Assembly: GCA_035279705.1 (NCBI GenBank)
Contig: DATEHG010000088.1
Span: 1-48,953 of the forward strand
DNA: 48,953 nt
Origin: DATEHG01 sp035279705
GTDB lineage: Bacteria; Gemmatimonadota; Gemmatimonadetes; Gemmatimonadales; GWC2-71-9
Direction: 5' to 3'
Part shown: positions 8,609-16,380 of the stretch, one piece after another
Layout: each line of letters starts with the position of its first letter
Position numbering within the stretch: position 1 is the first letter of the stretch
Position numbers and translations under genes: made by a program
Notes under the pieces: generated by a model
The model's input: the letters and a program-made list of their open reading frames with translations, nothing else
Told to the model about the DNA's origin: nothing
Databases searched by the model: none

Positions 8609-10527
8609 CGCCACGGGACCGCGTGATCCGCGCTCGGCGCTGGCTCGCGGGCGCGCTTTTCATCACGGCGCTCCTCCGTGGCGCCACCGCAGCGTGTGCC
8701 GTGCTGTTGCTGTCGACTCTTGTCTCCTCGACTCGCGACTCGCGACTCGCGACGATGAACTGGGTGCTTCCCCTCGCGACCATCGCAGGAATCGCTGCCA
8801 CCGCCCACCGCCTCCGCTCCGGCCGCCGAGTCCTCTCGCTGACCTCGATTGCCCTGTGGGTGGAGGAACGCCAGCCTGCGCTGGCCTACGCGCTCGTCAC
8901 GGCCGTCGAGCCGCGATGGGGTGCGCAGGGACCTCCCCCTGCACTCGCCGCCGCCGCCGATGCCGCAGACTTGGAACGACTCGCGGTCCAGGCGGCCACC
9001 CGCTCCATCGCCTTCGCCGCGCTGGTGCTTCTGGTGGTCGCCATTCCCCTGCATTTCCTCGACTCTCGACTCTCGACCCTCGACCGCAGCGGCACGACCG
9101 TCCCCGGCACGGAGTCCAGCCGTCTCACGCCTCTGCGCGCCAGCATCGCTTCACCGGCGTACAGCCGCCTCTCCACCCGCAAGCTCGACGATCCCTCTAG
9201 CATCGATGCCTTGCCCGGCAGCCTGGTGACGTTGAGCGGAAAGGGCGACGCTGGAGGGATCCAGGTTGAGCAAGGTGGCAAGACGGCCAGTGCGTGGACT
9301 CAGAATGTCGGCTGGGCCGCCACGATCACGATGCCTGCGGAGCCGGCGGTCCTGACGCTGCGCGATCGCACCTTCACTCGTCTCGTCGTGCTGGAGCCAC
9401 ACCCGGATTCCCTCCCTTTCGCTTTTCTCCTTTCGCCTTCTTCCGACACCGTGTGGCAGGCGGCGCCTACCGGCCGTCTCGAACTCTCGGCCCGCCTGGC
9501 CGACGACTTCGGCCTTGCCGCGGCCCAGTTCGAGTTCCTGGTCACCACCGGCAGCGGCGAAAGCTTCGAGACGAAGTCGGTCACCGGTGCGCGCCAGCCG
9601 CTCAACAATGCGCGCAGCGCCACACTCACCGCCACGCTCCTGCTCGACAGCCTCCGGCTCGGCCCCGGTTCGGTGCTCAGCATCCGCGCCGTCGCCTGGG
9701 ACAACAACGATGTCGGCGGTCCCGGCCAGGGAGTCTCCGAGACGCGCACGCTGCGGGTCGCGGAGCCCGAGGACACCTCCAGCGCCGAGGCGCTGCCGCC
9801 GGATGTCATGGAGCAGACGCGGCTGAGTCAGCGGGTGCTCAACCTGAAGACGGATACCCTGATCGGCGTCCGCCCTCACCTCGGTGCGGCGGCCGCCGAG
9901 GAGAAGTCCACCGATTACGCCGACATGCAGATGGCCATCAGGGGGAGAGTGATCGAGGTCATTGCCCTGATGGAGTCGGCGGACGAGGAAGGATCGTATC
10001 CGACCGCGCAGAGCCGCCTGCTGCGGACCGCCTCCGACGACATGAACGAGGCCCGGCGCCTGCTGCTCGCCGTCCATCCGGACAGCGCCATCCCGCACAT
10101 GCGCCATGCCCTCAAGCTCCTCGACCAGGTGCGCACCGCCGACCGTTACTACTTCCGCGGGCGGCACCGCCCGGAGCTGGTCGACATCGAGCGGGTCCGG
10201 GGCCAGGGCAAAGAGAGTGGCCGACCCTCGACCCTTGACCCTCGACCGCCAGTGCCCGATGAGCAGGACAACCTGCGTACCCGCATCGAAACCGCCGCGG
10301 CGCTGTACCCCCGCGCGCCCGGCGCGGCGCTCGATTCGCTCACCTATGTGCGGGTCTCGGCGCTGACCTCGAGTCCCGCCGTCGCCGCCGATCTCAAGAC
10401 GGCACTCGAACAACTGCGCGGTGGTGTGGCACTCGATTCGGCGCTGGCGCCCGTACGGCGCCGGTTGGCTGGCGGCAGCCTCGAGATCGGCGGGCCGCCG
10501 GAGTGGAGCGGAGGGATCGCGCCGTGA
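8605..10527 (+). CDS. DUF4175-like large membrane protein
   Basis: The start MTPRDRVIRARRW is chosen because its ATG overlaps the previous stop (ATGA); the frame is open further upstream. The 640-aa product has an N-terminal hydrophobic segment (residues 14-40), a second at about 52-68, and a third ending in ALVLLVVAIPLHFL. A large extracytoplasmic beta-rich region and a charged helical C-terminal part follow. The architecture resembles DUF4175 proteins that accompany MoxR/BatA operons; I cannot confirm the family without alignment. Four heptamer arrays (8712-8753, 9058-9085, 9414-9441, 10223-10250) are embedded in it, so indels in them would shift frame. Confidence 0.8.
   Translation: MTPRDRVIRARRWLAGALFITALLRGATAACAVLLLSTLVSSTRDSRLATMNWVLPLATIAGIAATAHRLRSGRRVLSLTSIALWVEERQPALAYALVTAVEPRWGAQGPPPALAAAADAADLERLAVQAATRSIAFAALVLLVVAIPLHFLDSRLSTLDRSGTTVPGTESSRLTPLRASIASPAYSRLSTRKLDDPSSIDALPGSLVTLSGKGDAGGIQVEQGGKTASAWTQNVGWAATITMPAEPAVLTLRDRTFTRLVVLEPHPDSLPFAFLLSPSSDTVWQAAPTGRLELSARLADDFGLAAAQFEFLVTTGSGESFETKSVTGARQPLNNARSATLTATLLLDSLRLGPGSVLSIRAVAWDNNDVGGPGQGVSETRTLRVAEPEDTSSAEALPPDVMEQTRLSQRVLNLKTDTLIGVRPHLGAAAAEEKSTDYADMQMAIRGRVIEVIALMESADEEGSYPTAQSRLLRTASDDMNEARRLLLAVHPDSAIPHMRHALKLLDQVRTADRYYFRGRHRPELVDIERVRGQGKESGRPSTLDPRPPVPDEQDNLRTRIETAAALYPRAPGAALDSLTYVRVSALTSSPAVAADLKTALEQLRGGVALDSALAPVRRRLAGGSLEIGGPPEWSGGIAP
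8712..8753. repeat. Heptamer array with (TCGCGAC)3 in the DUF4175-like gene
   Basis: Six 7-bp units, the last three identical TCGCGAC (8733-8753). It is translated as a Ser/Thr/Arg-rich stretch between two hydrophobic segments. Confidence 0.8.
9058..9085. repeat. Heptamer array (CTCGACY)4 in the DUF4175-like gene
   Basis: Four units, CTCGACT twice and then CTCGACC twice, immediately after a predicted membrane segment. Confidence 0.8.
9414..9441. repeat. Degenerate heptamer array in the DUF4175-like gene
   Basis: Four pyrimidine-rich 7-bp units related to YCCTTTC. The periodicity is weaker than in the neighbouring arrays. Confidence 0.5.
10223..10250. repeat. Heptamer array (GACCCTY) in the DUF4175-like gene
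   Basis: Four units of consensus GACCCTC encode a Pro/Asp/Arg-rich linker near the C-terminal domain. Confidence 0.75.
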
Positions 10528-11135
10528 GCCGCTTCGTCTTTGCCACCGCGCAGTATGCCTCGGGGGACTGGGAGAGCGCGCCGCTCCTCCCCGCCAACCT
10601 GGTGGACTCGCTGGTGCGCTACACCGACATCGAGGCGGCTCCCGCGGGCGTCACCGTGGCGCTCGATTCGGCAGCACTGCTGGACCACCCCTTCGTCTGG
10701 CTCACCGGCCACCAGCCGGTGCGGTTCAGCGATGCCGAGCGGAAGAACCTGGAGCGCTATGTGCGGCGGGGCGGGTTCGTGGTGGTGGACGACCACAACC
10801 ACGACATCAACGGCGCCTTCCACAAGACCGCTCACGAGGAGATCGAACGCTGCTTCGGCCCGATGCAGCGGCTGCCGAACAGCCATGAGCTGTACCGCGC
10901 CTTCTTCGTGTTCGAGCACGGCCCGCCAGCCACCCACCACGAGCTCAACGGCTGGGGGGACGACCTGGTGCACAACTACCTCGACGCCGTGCTGATCGAG
11001 GGGAGGATCGGGCTGATCTATTCCAGCAAGGACTACAGCTCCGAGTGGGATTTCCACCCCGAGAGCAAGCGGTTCATGAGCGAGGATGTGACGCGGTTTG
11101 GCGTGAATCTCATGGTTTATGCGCTCACGCGTTGA
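10524..11135 (+). CDS. DUF4159 domain protein
   Basis: The GTG at 10524 overlaps the previous stop codon (GTGA) and starts SRFVFATAQYASGDW, the typical DUF4159 opening; an in-frame ATG at 10503 would add 7 residues. The 203-aa product has the family's ThuA/glutamine-amidotransferase-like fold pattern: PFVWLTGH, AERKNLERYVRRGGFVVVDD, HELYRAFFVF and a C-terminal KDYSSEWDF. DUF4159 proteins accompany MoxR/BatA operons in several phyla; their biochemical role is unknown to me. The downstream gene overlaps by 17 nt. Confidence 0.85.
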   Translation: MSRFVFATAQYASGDWESAPLLPANLVDSLVRYTDIEAAPAGVTVALDSAALLDHPFVWLTGHQPVRFSDAERKNLERYVRRGGFVVVDDHNHDINGAFHKTAHEEIERCFGPMQRLPNSHELYRAFFVFEHGPPATHHELNGWGDDLVHNYLDAVLIEGRIGLIYSSKDYSSEWDFHPESKRFMSEDVTRFGVNLMVYALTR

Positions 11136-12399
11136 GTTCCGGTGGTGGGCCGAGCTGGTCTTGCGCAGCCTCTTTACGGTGCTGCTCGTGCTTCTGCTGG
11201 GCGTGGGGGTCAAGGGTCGAGGGTCGAGGGTCGAGGCGACCACAGCGGGGCTCCGGGCTTCACTCGAGCGATGGAGCACGGTCGAGGAGCCGCGTCATCT
11301 CCAGCTCCGGCTCGACCGGCCGCCGGATGGGGTGGAACGGGACTGGCTGGCGGCGCTCGCGGCGAGCGGGACGGAGGTGCGGTGGTCGGGTCCGTCGCTG
11401 GTGGCGACCGCTATGAGTGTTGCACCCGTGGCAGATCCGCAGGGTGGCATCGACATCCTGGTCGCGGCCCCGGCCGGATCACTCATTCACTTGCTGGATA
11501 CGCTGGGCGTCCGGGACAGCGCGAGCGGCGCCTCAGGCGGCATCCGCTTCCATCTCTCAGAATCCGTGTCATCTGTGGAGACCAGGGTCGGGCCGGTGTG
11601 GGCGACCGACTCGCCACGAGATTCGCTCGTCCTCGGGCGTTTGCTGGTGCTGGGCCGGGCGGGGTGGGAAACCAAGTTCACTGTCGCGGCGCTGGAGGAG
11701 CGGGGATGGCAGGTGGATGCCCGCCTCGCGGTCGCCAAAGGCGCCGACATCACCGGCGCCGCCGCCCCGATCGACACCACCCGCTACTCGGCGGTGCTGG
11801 CGCTCGACTCGACCGCGGCGCGGAGCGCGGGGGAAATCACCCGCTATGTCCGGAGCGGTGGGGGACTGCTGCTGTGGCCCGGCGCCGCGAGCGTGAAGTC
11901 ACTGGCCGCGCTCGCGCCGGGTGGCGCGGGCCCTGTCGAGGCCGATCGGAGCCGCACGCCAGCCGCCGGTGCGCCGCGTGCGGCCCTCGACCTGTCACCC
12001 ATCACCTCGCTCAAGCCTGACGCGCTCGTCCTCGAGCGCCGGGGTGACGTGGTGAGCGTTTCCGCGCGACGTGAGGGGCTGGGGCGGGTGACGCAAGTCG
12101 GCTATCTCGATCTCTGGCGCTGGCGGATGGCTGGGGCGGACGGGTCGGTCGAAGCACACCGGGCCTGGCTGGCCCGACTCGTGGCGGGAGTCGCGTGGAC
12201 GCGGAAGAGCGCGATCAATGCCCCGCCAGGAGACGCGGCGCCGCTCGCCACCCTTATCGACAAACTCGGCTCGCCATCGGAACCGACTCCGCCGACCTTC
12301 GCGTCGTTGGTTCAGCGGTGGAGTGGTTGGCTGTTCGGAGTCTTGCTGGCCTGCTCGCTGCTCGAAGTGGTGTCTCGACGCGCCCGCGGGGTGCGGTAG
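11119..12399 (+). CDS. Membrane-anchored protein of the MoxR/BatA operon
   Basis: The last gene of the operon gives a 426-aa protein with an N-terminal membrane segment (ELVLRSLFTVLLVLLLGVGV) and a C-terminal one (WLFGVLLACSLLEVV), enclosing a large extracytoplasmic domain with an RYVRSGGGLLLWPGA motif like those of glutamine-amidotransferase-like folds in BatA relatives. A (GGGTCGA)3 heptamer array at 11214-11234 codes for the junction just after the first membrane segment. No named family is recognised. Overlap with DUF4159 and same-strand order imply a shared function with MoxR. Confidence 0.8.
   Translation: MRSRVEFRWWAELVLRSLFTVLLVLLLGVGVKGRGSRVEATTAGLRASLERWSTVEEPRHLQLRLDRPPDGVERDWLAALAASGTEVRWSGPSLVATAMSVAPVADPQGGIDILVAAPAGSLIHLLDTLGVRDSASGASGGIRFHLSESVSSVETRVGPVWATDSPRDSLVLGRLLVLGRAGWETKFTVAALEERGWQVDARLAVAKGADITGAAAPIDTTRYSAVLALDSTAARSAGEITRYVRSGGGLLLWPGAASVKSLAALAPGGAGPVEADRSRTPAAGAPRAALDLSPITSLKPDALVLERRGDVVSVSARREGLGRVTQVGYLDLWRWRMAGADGSVEAHRAWLARLVAGVAWTRKSAINAPPGDAAPLATLIDKLGSPSEPTPPTFASLVQRWSGWLFGVLLACSLLEVVSRRARGVR
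11214..11234. repeat. Heptamer array (GGGTCGA)3
   Basis: Three perfect 7-bp units within the coding sequence, just after the N-terminal membrane segment. It is the reverse complement of the TCGACCC class seen elsewhere in the window. Confidence 0.85.
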
Positions 12400-12731
12400 G
12401 AAATCGCCAGTACACAACGCCCCGGTGATAAGGGTCGTCGCGACCGTCTAATGGATGGCCCTCAGCTTGCAGATCTCGTGGGCTAGACTACTGGATCCCC
12501 TACCAGTGTTGGTAGGTCCACGTATCTCCGCCTGCGCCGTCAGGCTCGGCATCTCGTGATGTGGGGCCCACCTGCGCCCTTTCGGTCGACTTGGGTGGAT
12601 AACGCAAGTAGGCGCCTGGGGCACCGGGCTATGGGGCCCCCACCACAGGTCGGTGTAGCGCCGTTGCGCTTCGTTGACGGTCCGGAGGCCACCGATTCCC
12701 CCTCGAAAGGCCCTTTTCTAGGCCGATTCCT
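12400..12731. other. Gene-free leader upstream of the PEP-CTERM gene
   Basis: This 332-bp stretch has no convincing frame. It holds small hairpins, such as CTACCA/TGGTAG at 12500-12515. It separates the MoxR operon from an A+T-richer two-gene unit and probably contains that unit's promoter, which I cannot place. No riboswitch consensus could be matched. Confidence 0.45.
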
Positions 12732-13472
12732 ATGCGCCTTTCACAACCGCTCCTGGTTCTTTCCGCCCTCGTCACTTTTCCCGCAATTGCGCGGGCTGAC
12801 GGCACCTACCGCGAATGGATTAACGAGTGCACGACGGGGGCATTCAAGTCATGCTTCAGTGTGCAGATCTCTTTCCTGCATGATGTTACCCCCGGCTACG
12901 GGGCTTACTCCACGACGGTCGACATCCGAGTTGCGAATCTGCAGGGGAGAACAGGCGAACCCGCGTCGGGGCCGTTTGATCTTGGATTCTTTGCGCTTGA
13001 GGGCCTGCAGGTAACCAACACAACACCATGGTCAGGCTCCCCAAGTGGATATGCCGACGCGGTGACCCCAGAGGGTGGGGCAGGGCCCGCGCTGCCCGAC
13101 GTTCCAGGATTTAGAACTGAGTGGGCCCGGCGCATCAATGAAGACGGGTCGTTTGATAACAATCTCGTCGTTTTTTTCTCAAATCCACCTGGCTACGTAC
13201 CGATCTACGGATGTGATGTTCCTCCAGATGAGCCATTTAACGGCTGGCAGACATGTTCGGGGTGGCTGCACCTGACATACACGCTTTCAGGGACCTACGC
13301 CTTCACGGATGGCACAACTGCCTACCTTAACCTCCCCGGCGAAGGGTTTTGCCAGGTTGGTCAATGCACAATGCAGTCCACGCCGGAACCCAACGCACTC
13401 ATTCTTATGAGTACCGGCTTGGCAGGCATCGCGGGTATCAGATTCAAGCGACGCAGGCGGATCAATGCCTGA
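12732..13472 (+). CDS. PEP-CTERM sorting-domain exported protein
   Basis: The 246-aa protein has a cleavable signal peptide (MRLSQPLLVLSALVTFPAIARA) and ends in a PEP-CTERM tail: TPEPNALILMSTGLAGIAGI followed by a basic cluster (RFKRRRR). PEP-CTERM proteins are sorted by exosortase, often into exopolysaccharide-associated extracellular matrix. The mature part contains several Cys and Gly/Asn/Thr-rich beta-like sequence; no catalytic motif is seen. Base composition is visibly more A+T-rich than neighbouring genes, suggesting acquisition. No exosortase lies in the window. Its stop overlaps the start of the next gene by 8 nt. Confidence 0.85.
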   Translation: MRLSQPLLVLSALVTFPAIARADGTYREWINECTTGAFKSCFSVQISFLHDVTPGYGAYSTTVDIRVANLQGRTGEPASGPFDLGFFALEGLQVTNTTPWSGSPSGYADAVTPEGGAGPALPDVPGFRTEWARRINEDGSFDNNLVVFFSNPPGYVPIYGCDVPPDEPFNGWQTCSGWLHLTYTLSGTYAFTDGTTAYLNLPGEGFCQVGQCTMQSTPEPNALILMSTGLAGIAGIRFKRRRRINA

Positions 13473-13983
13473 TCGATCTCAGCCGATTCTTATGGCGGAT
13501 CAGGGGGCCAAGCCGCAACGAACTCCTCAGCATCCGCCTGCAGACCCGTCCTTCGAATGGACGGGTCTGCTTGGTTTGGGGGTCGCATTGGCCATCATTG
13601 GATGGGCGGATTTAGGACTCTTGCTCTGGCCCCCGGCCTTCGGACGCGCAGAATGGGAGTTTGGGGTGATTACGGGGTTCTTCGACGGCCTCCCGGTCGC
13701 CACGATGGGAACGACGCTTGTTGTCCTTGGAATAACGTCGAAGCCCGGGCGAGTGCGTGGCTTGACCTACCTCATTCCCGCACTCATATGGATTGTCGTC
13801 GTTGGTCTCGCGATCCTATACCTCCTCGATGTCGCGGTCGCGTTGAAGGCGACACCAACAGCAATGAAGACTGTGGCGTACCGGTCAATCCTGAAGACCG
13901 GCCTCTTCACCCTGACCTATGTCGGTTACTACGCCTGGCTCACGTTCTTGGTGAGGCGCCGGGGCAGAGTCCAAGCGAGATAG
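13465..13983 (+). CDS. Four-helix integral membrane protein, unknown function
   Basis: The 172-aa product has four hydrophobic segments (about residues 33-55, 67-90, 101-122 and 142-161), a Pro/Gln-rich cytoplasmic N-terminus and a basic C-terminus (VRRRGRVQAR). The ATG at 13465 overlaps the PEP-CTERM stop; an alternative in-frame ATG lies at 13492. Coupling to the PEP-CTERM gene and shared A+T-richer composition suggest they arrived together. I recognise no family. It converges on the DnaB-C-like gene with only 8 bp between the stops. Confidence 0.7.
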   Translation: MPDRSQPILMADQGAKPQRTPQHPPADPSFEWTGLLGLGVALAIIGWADLGLLLWPPAFGRAEWEFGVITGFFDGLPVATMGTTLVVLGITSKPGRVRGLTYLIPALIWIVVVGLAILYLLDVAVALKATPTAMKTVAYRSILKTGLFTLTYVGYYAWLTFLVRRRGRVQAR

Positions 13984-13991
13984 CCCCGCCG

Positions 13992-14882
13992 CTAGGGATC
14001 AAGCAGATCCTCAAACCGCAGCCATCTCCGGTGGAAGTAGAGATCCACGAACCCGGTGGGCCCGCCGCGATTCTTGGAGATCAGCAGCTCCGTCGCCCCT
14101 TCCACCCCATGGCCCGGCCGGTACATCTCCTCGCGATAGAGGCCGAGCACCACGTCGGCATGCTGCTTGAGCGCGCCGCCGCCGCCCAGGTCGTCGAGGG
14201 CGGGGCGGGGGTCCTCGCGGTCGCGCCGGTGATGCGGCAGGTGCGCCAGCGCGAGCACCACGATCTTGCGCTCCAGCGCCAGCGACTTGAGCCGCCTCGT
14301 CGCGTCCGCCAGCATATCGTCGGATGACGCGCCTGCGCCGCCGGCCTGATTCAGCGAGTCGATCACCAGCAGGTCCCGACCGTCCTGACCGTCTTGTCCG
14401 TCCTGTCCGTCCAGAGCCTTCTCAAGGCTCCCCAGATCTCCACCCAGCCGCCCGAACCTGAGTGGCAAGTCTCTCAACTTCACCGCCGCCGCCCCCACCG
14501 CCGCCCGCACCTCGTCACTCATCGTGCCGCGCCGGAACTCATCCAGCGTCGCGCGCGCCTCCATGGCCAGCACCCGTTCCATCAGCCGGTCCTCGCCCAT
14601 CTCCCCGCTCAGGAACAGCACTCGGCTCCCCCGTCCCGCCGCGCGACTCGCGATGCCCAGCGCCAGCGACGACTTCCCGCTTCCAATGTCACCGGACAGG
14701 ATCACCAGGTCCTCGGCGCGGAACCCGCCGCCCAGCACCTGGTCAATCGAAGGGAAGCCCGTCGGCACGCCGCCGAGGTGGGCGCGCTTGTCCTGGACCT
14801 GGTCCAGGCGTTCGACCAGGGCTTCGACGGAAGAGGCGCGGCGGTTGGGCTTGGGAGTGGGTTTCTTGGGTGACGGGGACAT
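13992..14882 (-). CDS. DnaB C-terminal-domain (SF4) ATPase, stand-alone
   Basis: A RecA-fold ATPase resembling the C-terminal half of replicative helicase DnaB: GVPTGFPSIDQVLGGG, Walker A GDIGSGKSS (residues 64-72), the LSGEMGEDRLMERVLAMEA helix, Walker B LLVIDSLNQ, and the C-terminal SKNRGGPTGFVDLYF signature. At 296 aa it lacks the DnaB N-terminal domain, replaced by a basic Pro/Lys-rich tail, so it is a DnaB paralog rather than the replicative helicase. A tandem Gly-Gln-Asp insertion derives from a 9-bp DNA repeat (14381-14416). The start is the ATG just 6 nt after a TATACT box; upstream open frame is REP-like DNA. Confidence 0.85.
   Translation of the reverse strand: MSPSPKKPTPKPNRRASSVEALVERLDQVQDKRAHLGGVPTGFPSIDQVLGGGFRAEDLVILSGDIGSGKSSLALGIASRAAGRGSRVLFLSGEMGEDRLMERVLAMEARATLDEFRRGTMSDEVRAAVGAAAVKLRDLPLRFGRLGGDLGSLEKALDGQDGQDGQDGRDLLVIDSLNQAGGAGASSDDMLADATRRLKSLALERKIVVLALAHLPHHRRDREDPRPALDDLGGGGALKQHADVVLGLYREEMYRPGHGVEGATELLISKNRGGPTGFVDLYFHRRWLRFEDLLDP
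14381..14416. repeat. Nonamer tandem array in the DnaB-C-like gene
   Basis: Four 9-bp units related to CGTCCTGAC (top strand) preserve frame and encode the repeated tripeptide Asp-Gly-Gln in a loop before the Walker B strand. Confidence 0.8.
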
Positions 14883-14888
14883 GTGGGA

Positions 14889-14894
14889 AGTATA
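14889..14894 (-). promoter_or_regulatory. -10-like TATACT box 6 nt before the DnaB-C-like start
   Basis: The minus strand reads TATACT, then TCCCAC, then ATG. There is no Shine-Dalgarno sequence, so transcription would begin at or next to the start codon. No matching -35 was found. Confidence 0.4.
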
Positions 14895-14921
14895 GAAGGG
14901 GGGAGGCGACACTCGCGCGGG

Positions 14922-15030
14922 CCTCACCCCCGGCCCCTCTCCAACAAGTTGGAGAGGGGTGCCCCATGCCTGGATACTCGTTCCGGGTTCCCCCTCTCCA
15001 CGTATGTGGAGAGGGGGCCAGGGGGTGAGG
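14922..15030. repeat. REP-like composite palindrome, copy A
   Basis: Two perfect palindromes, CCCCTCTCCAAC/GTTGGAGAGGGG (14934-14959) and CCCCCTCTCCAC/GTGGAGAGGGGG (14990-15017), are enclosed by outer arms CCTCACCCCC (14922-14931) and GGGGGTGAGG (15021-15030). This is the GAGAGGGG/GGGGTGAGG class of repetitive extragenic palindromes. It sits between the DnaB-C-like and outer-membrane-protein genes. No RAYT transposase is present in the window. Confidence 0.8.
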
Positions 15031-15058
15031 CTACTGTCCGCCTGTCCGCCTGCCCGCC

Positions 15059-16174
15059 CTAGTACGCGTACCCGAGCTTGATATAGATCCCGTACTCCCC
15101 GTCCTTCCCGAACGCCGCCTCGGCGTTGGCGACGATGCCTTCCTTCTGCTTGATCACGAACTGCACGCCGGCGCCGATGTCGGGATACGGGTTGTCGAAC
15201 CCTCCGCCGGTCGGGCTGTCTCCATACAGCACCGCCGCGCCCACGAACGCGGTGCTCGTCCACCGGTCGGCCAGCCGGAAGCGCTCCTCGACCTCGATCG
15301 ACGACATGTACTCGCCGAGCAACTCACCTGGCTTGTAGCCGCGGAGCTGGATCGCGGCAAAGGCGGAGGGCGGGGCGTTGGAGGTCAGCTTGTTGAACTG
15401 GCGGATGGCCAGGACGTGGCCCTTGCCGTTGGGGATGAACGCCCGGATCTCGACCCGGTAGACGTCGAAGTTGTTGTCGCCCACGAGCCAGTCGCGGTAG
15501 GCGACGTTGTTCACGTTGACCAGGGCGCCATGGTGCGGGCTGTTCTCGTTGTCCCGGTTGTCGCGGTACAGCGAGATGCCGAGTCCGGCCGACTCGAATC
15601 CCTTGAGGCCGAGCACGTCGAGGATCTGGTCGTCGGTGGGAGACTCGCCCAGCAGCTGGTAGTTGGAGTAGAGCCCCTGCGGCCCGATGAACCAGTGGCC
15701 CCAGACGCGGTAGAGGTAGCGGGCCACGACGGCGAACAGCTTGTCATCCGTCTTGAGCGGCTGGCCGGTGCCCAGGTAGTCGTCGTAGTCGTTGCGGATC
15801 TTGCCGGCGACGAGCAGCGCGATCAGGCGCTGGTGGTCCTCATCCCACGAGGCCCGGGCAAACACCGACGCGATGGCCGACTTGGTGGTCGTGTACTGTC
15901 CGCCGAGGCCGAACATCGAGGGGCGGGACTTCTCGTCGAAGTAGTGCATGTACGCCCCGAGGGCGCCGAAGGACGCGCCGAGCTTGGGGTTGAGCGAGAA
16001 GGTGGGGACGATGAGCCAGGGGGACTCGCGCTTCTTGCCGCTCGAGTCGGTGCCTTCGGGCCGGATGCGCGGGCCGGCCTGGGCGGCGAGAGGGGAGCTC
16101 AGGAGGAGCAGTGCGGCGGCGAAGAGGCCGGATGCGCGGTGAATCGCGGAACGGTCGAACGTGGGGCGCACCAT
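15059..16174 (-). CDS. Omp85-like outer-membrane beta-barrel protein
   Basis: The start MVRPTFDRSAIHRASG gives a 371-aa precursor with a signal peptide ending SSPLAAQA. The mature part is beta-rich with many aromatic alternations, contains FESAGLGISLYRDNRDNENSP (surface-antigen D15 family style), an AIQLRGYKPGEL segment and ends in GIYIKLGYAY, with a terminal aromatic residue typical of outer-membrane barrels. No POTRA domains are visible, so it is more likely a stand-alone barrel, such as the patatin-type D15 class, than BamA. It is bracketed by two REP-like elements. Longer open frame upstream reads through non-coding repeat DNA. Confidence 0.82.
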   Translation of the reverse strand: MVRPTFDRSAIHRASGLFAAALLLLSSPLAAQAGPRIRPEGTDSSGKKRESPWLIVPTFSLNPKLGASFGALGAYMHYFDEKSRPSMFGLGGQYTTTKSAIASVFARASWDEDHQRLIALLVAGKIRNDYDDYLGTGQPLKTDDKLFAVVARYLYRVWGHWFIGPQGLYSNYQLLGESPTDDQILDVLGLKGFESAGLGISLYRDNRDNENSPHHGALVNVNNVAYRDWLVGDNNFDVYRVEIRAFIPNGKGHVLAIRQFNKLTSNAPPSAFAAIQLRGYKPGELLGEYMSSIEVEERFRLADRWTSTAFVGAAVLYGDSPTGGGFDNPYPDIGAGVQFVIKQKEGIVANAEAAFGKDGEYGIYIKLGYAY

Positions 16175-16254
16175 GCGGGATGCCTCGGTTTCGGCAGGGC
16201 AGGGAATCGGGTTGGATTGAGGGTACCCGATCCTGGTGCCTCTCGCTACACCGG

Positions 16255-16368
16255 GAGTCCCCATCCCCGGGCCCCTCCCCACATTCGTCGAGAGGGGTGA
16301 GCCTCGCTGTCATCGCCGTTGCAAGTTCCCCCTCTCCACTTGTTGGAGAGGGGGACAGGGGGTGAGGC
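16255..16368. repeat. REP-like composite palindrome, copy B
   Basis: The right half has CCCCCTCTCCA/TGGAGAGGGGG (about 16328-16354) followed by GACAGGGGGTGAGG; the left half (about 16272-16303) is a degenerate version of the same palindrome ending GAGAGGGGTGAG. It is the same family and orientation as copy A, so the outer-membrane gene lies between two copies. Confidence 0.75.
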
Positions 16369-16380
16369 CTAGTGCCCGGC

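Noticed and set aside
12540..12731. A cyclic-di-GMP (GEMM) riboswitch upstream of the PEP-CTERM gene
   Set aside because: Short fragments such as ACGCAAG and GGGGCACC resemble pieces of the consensus, but the conserved order and both paired helices could not be matched.
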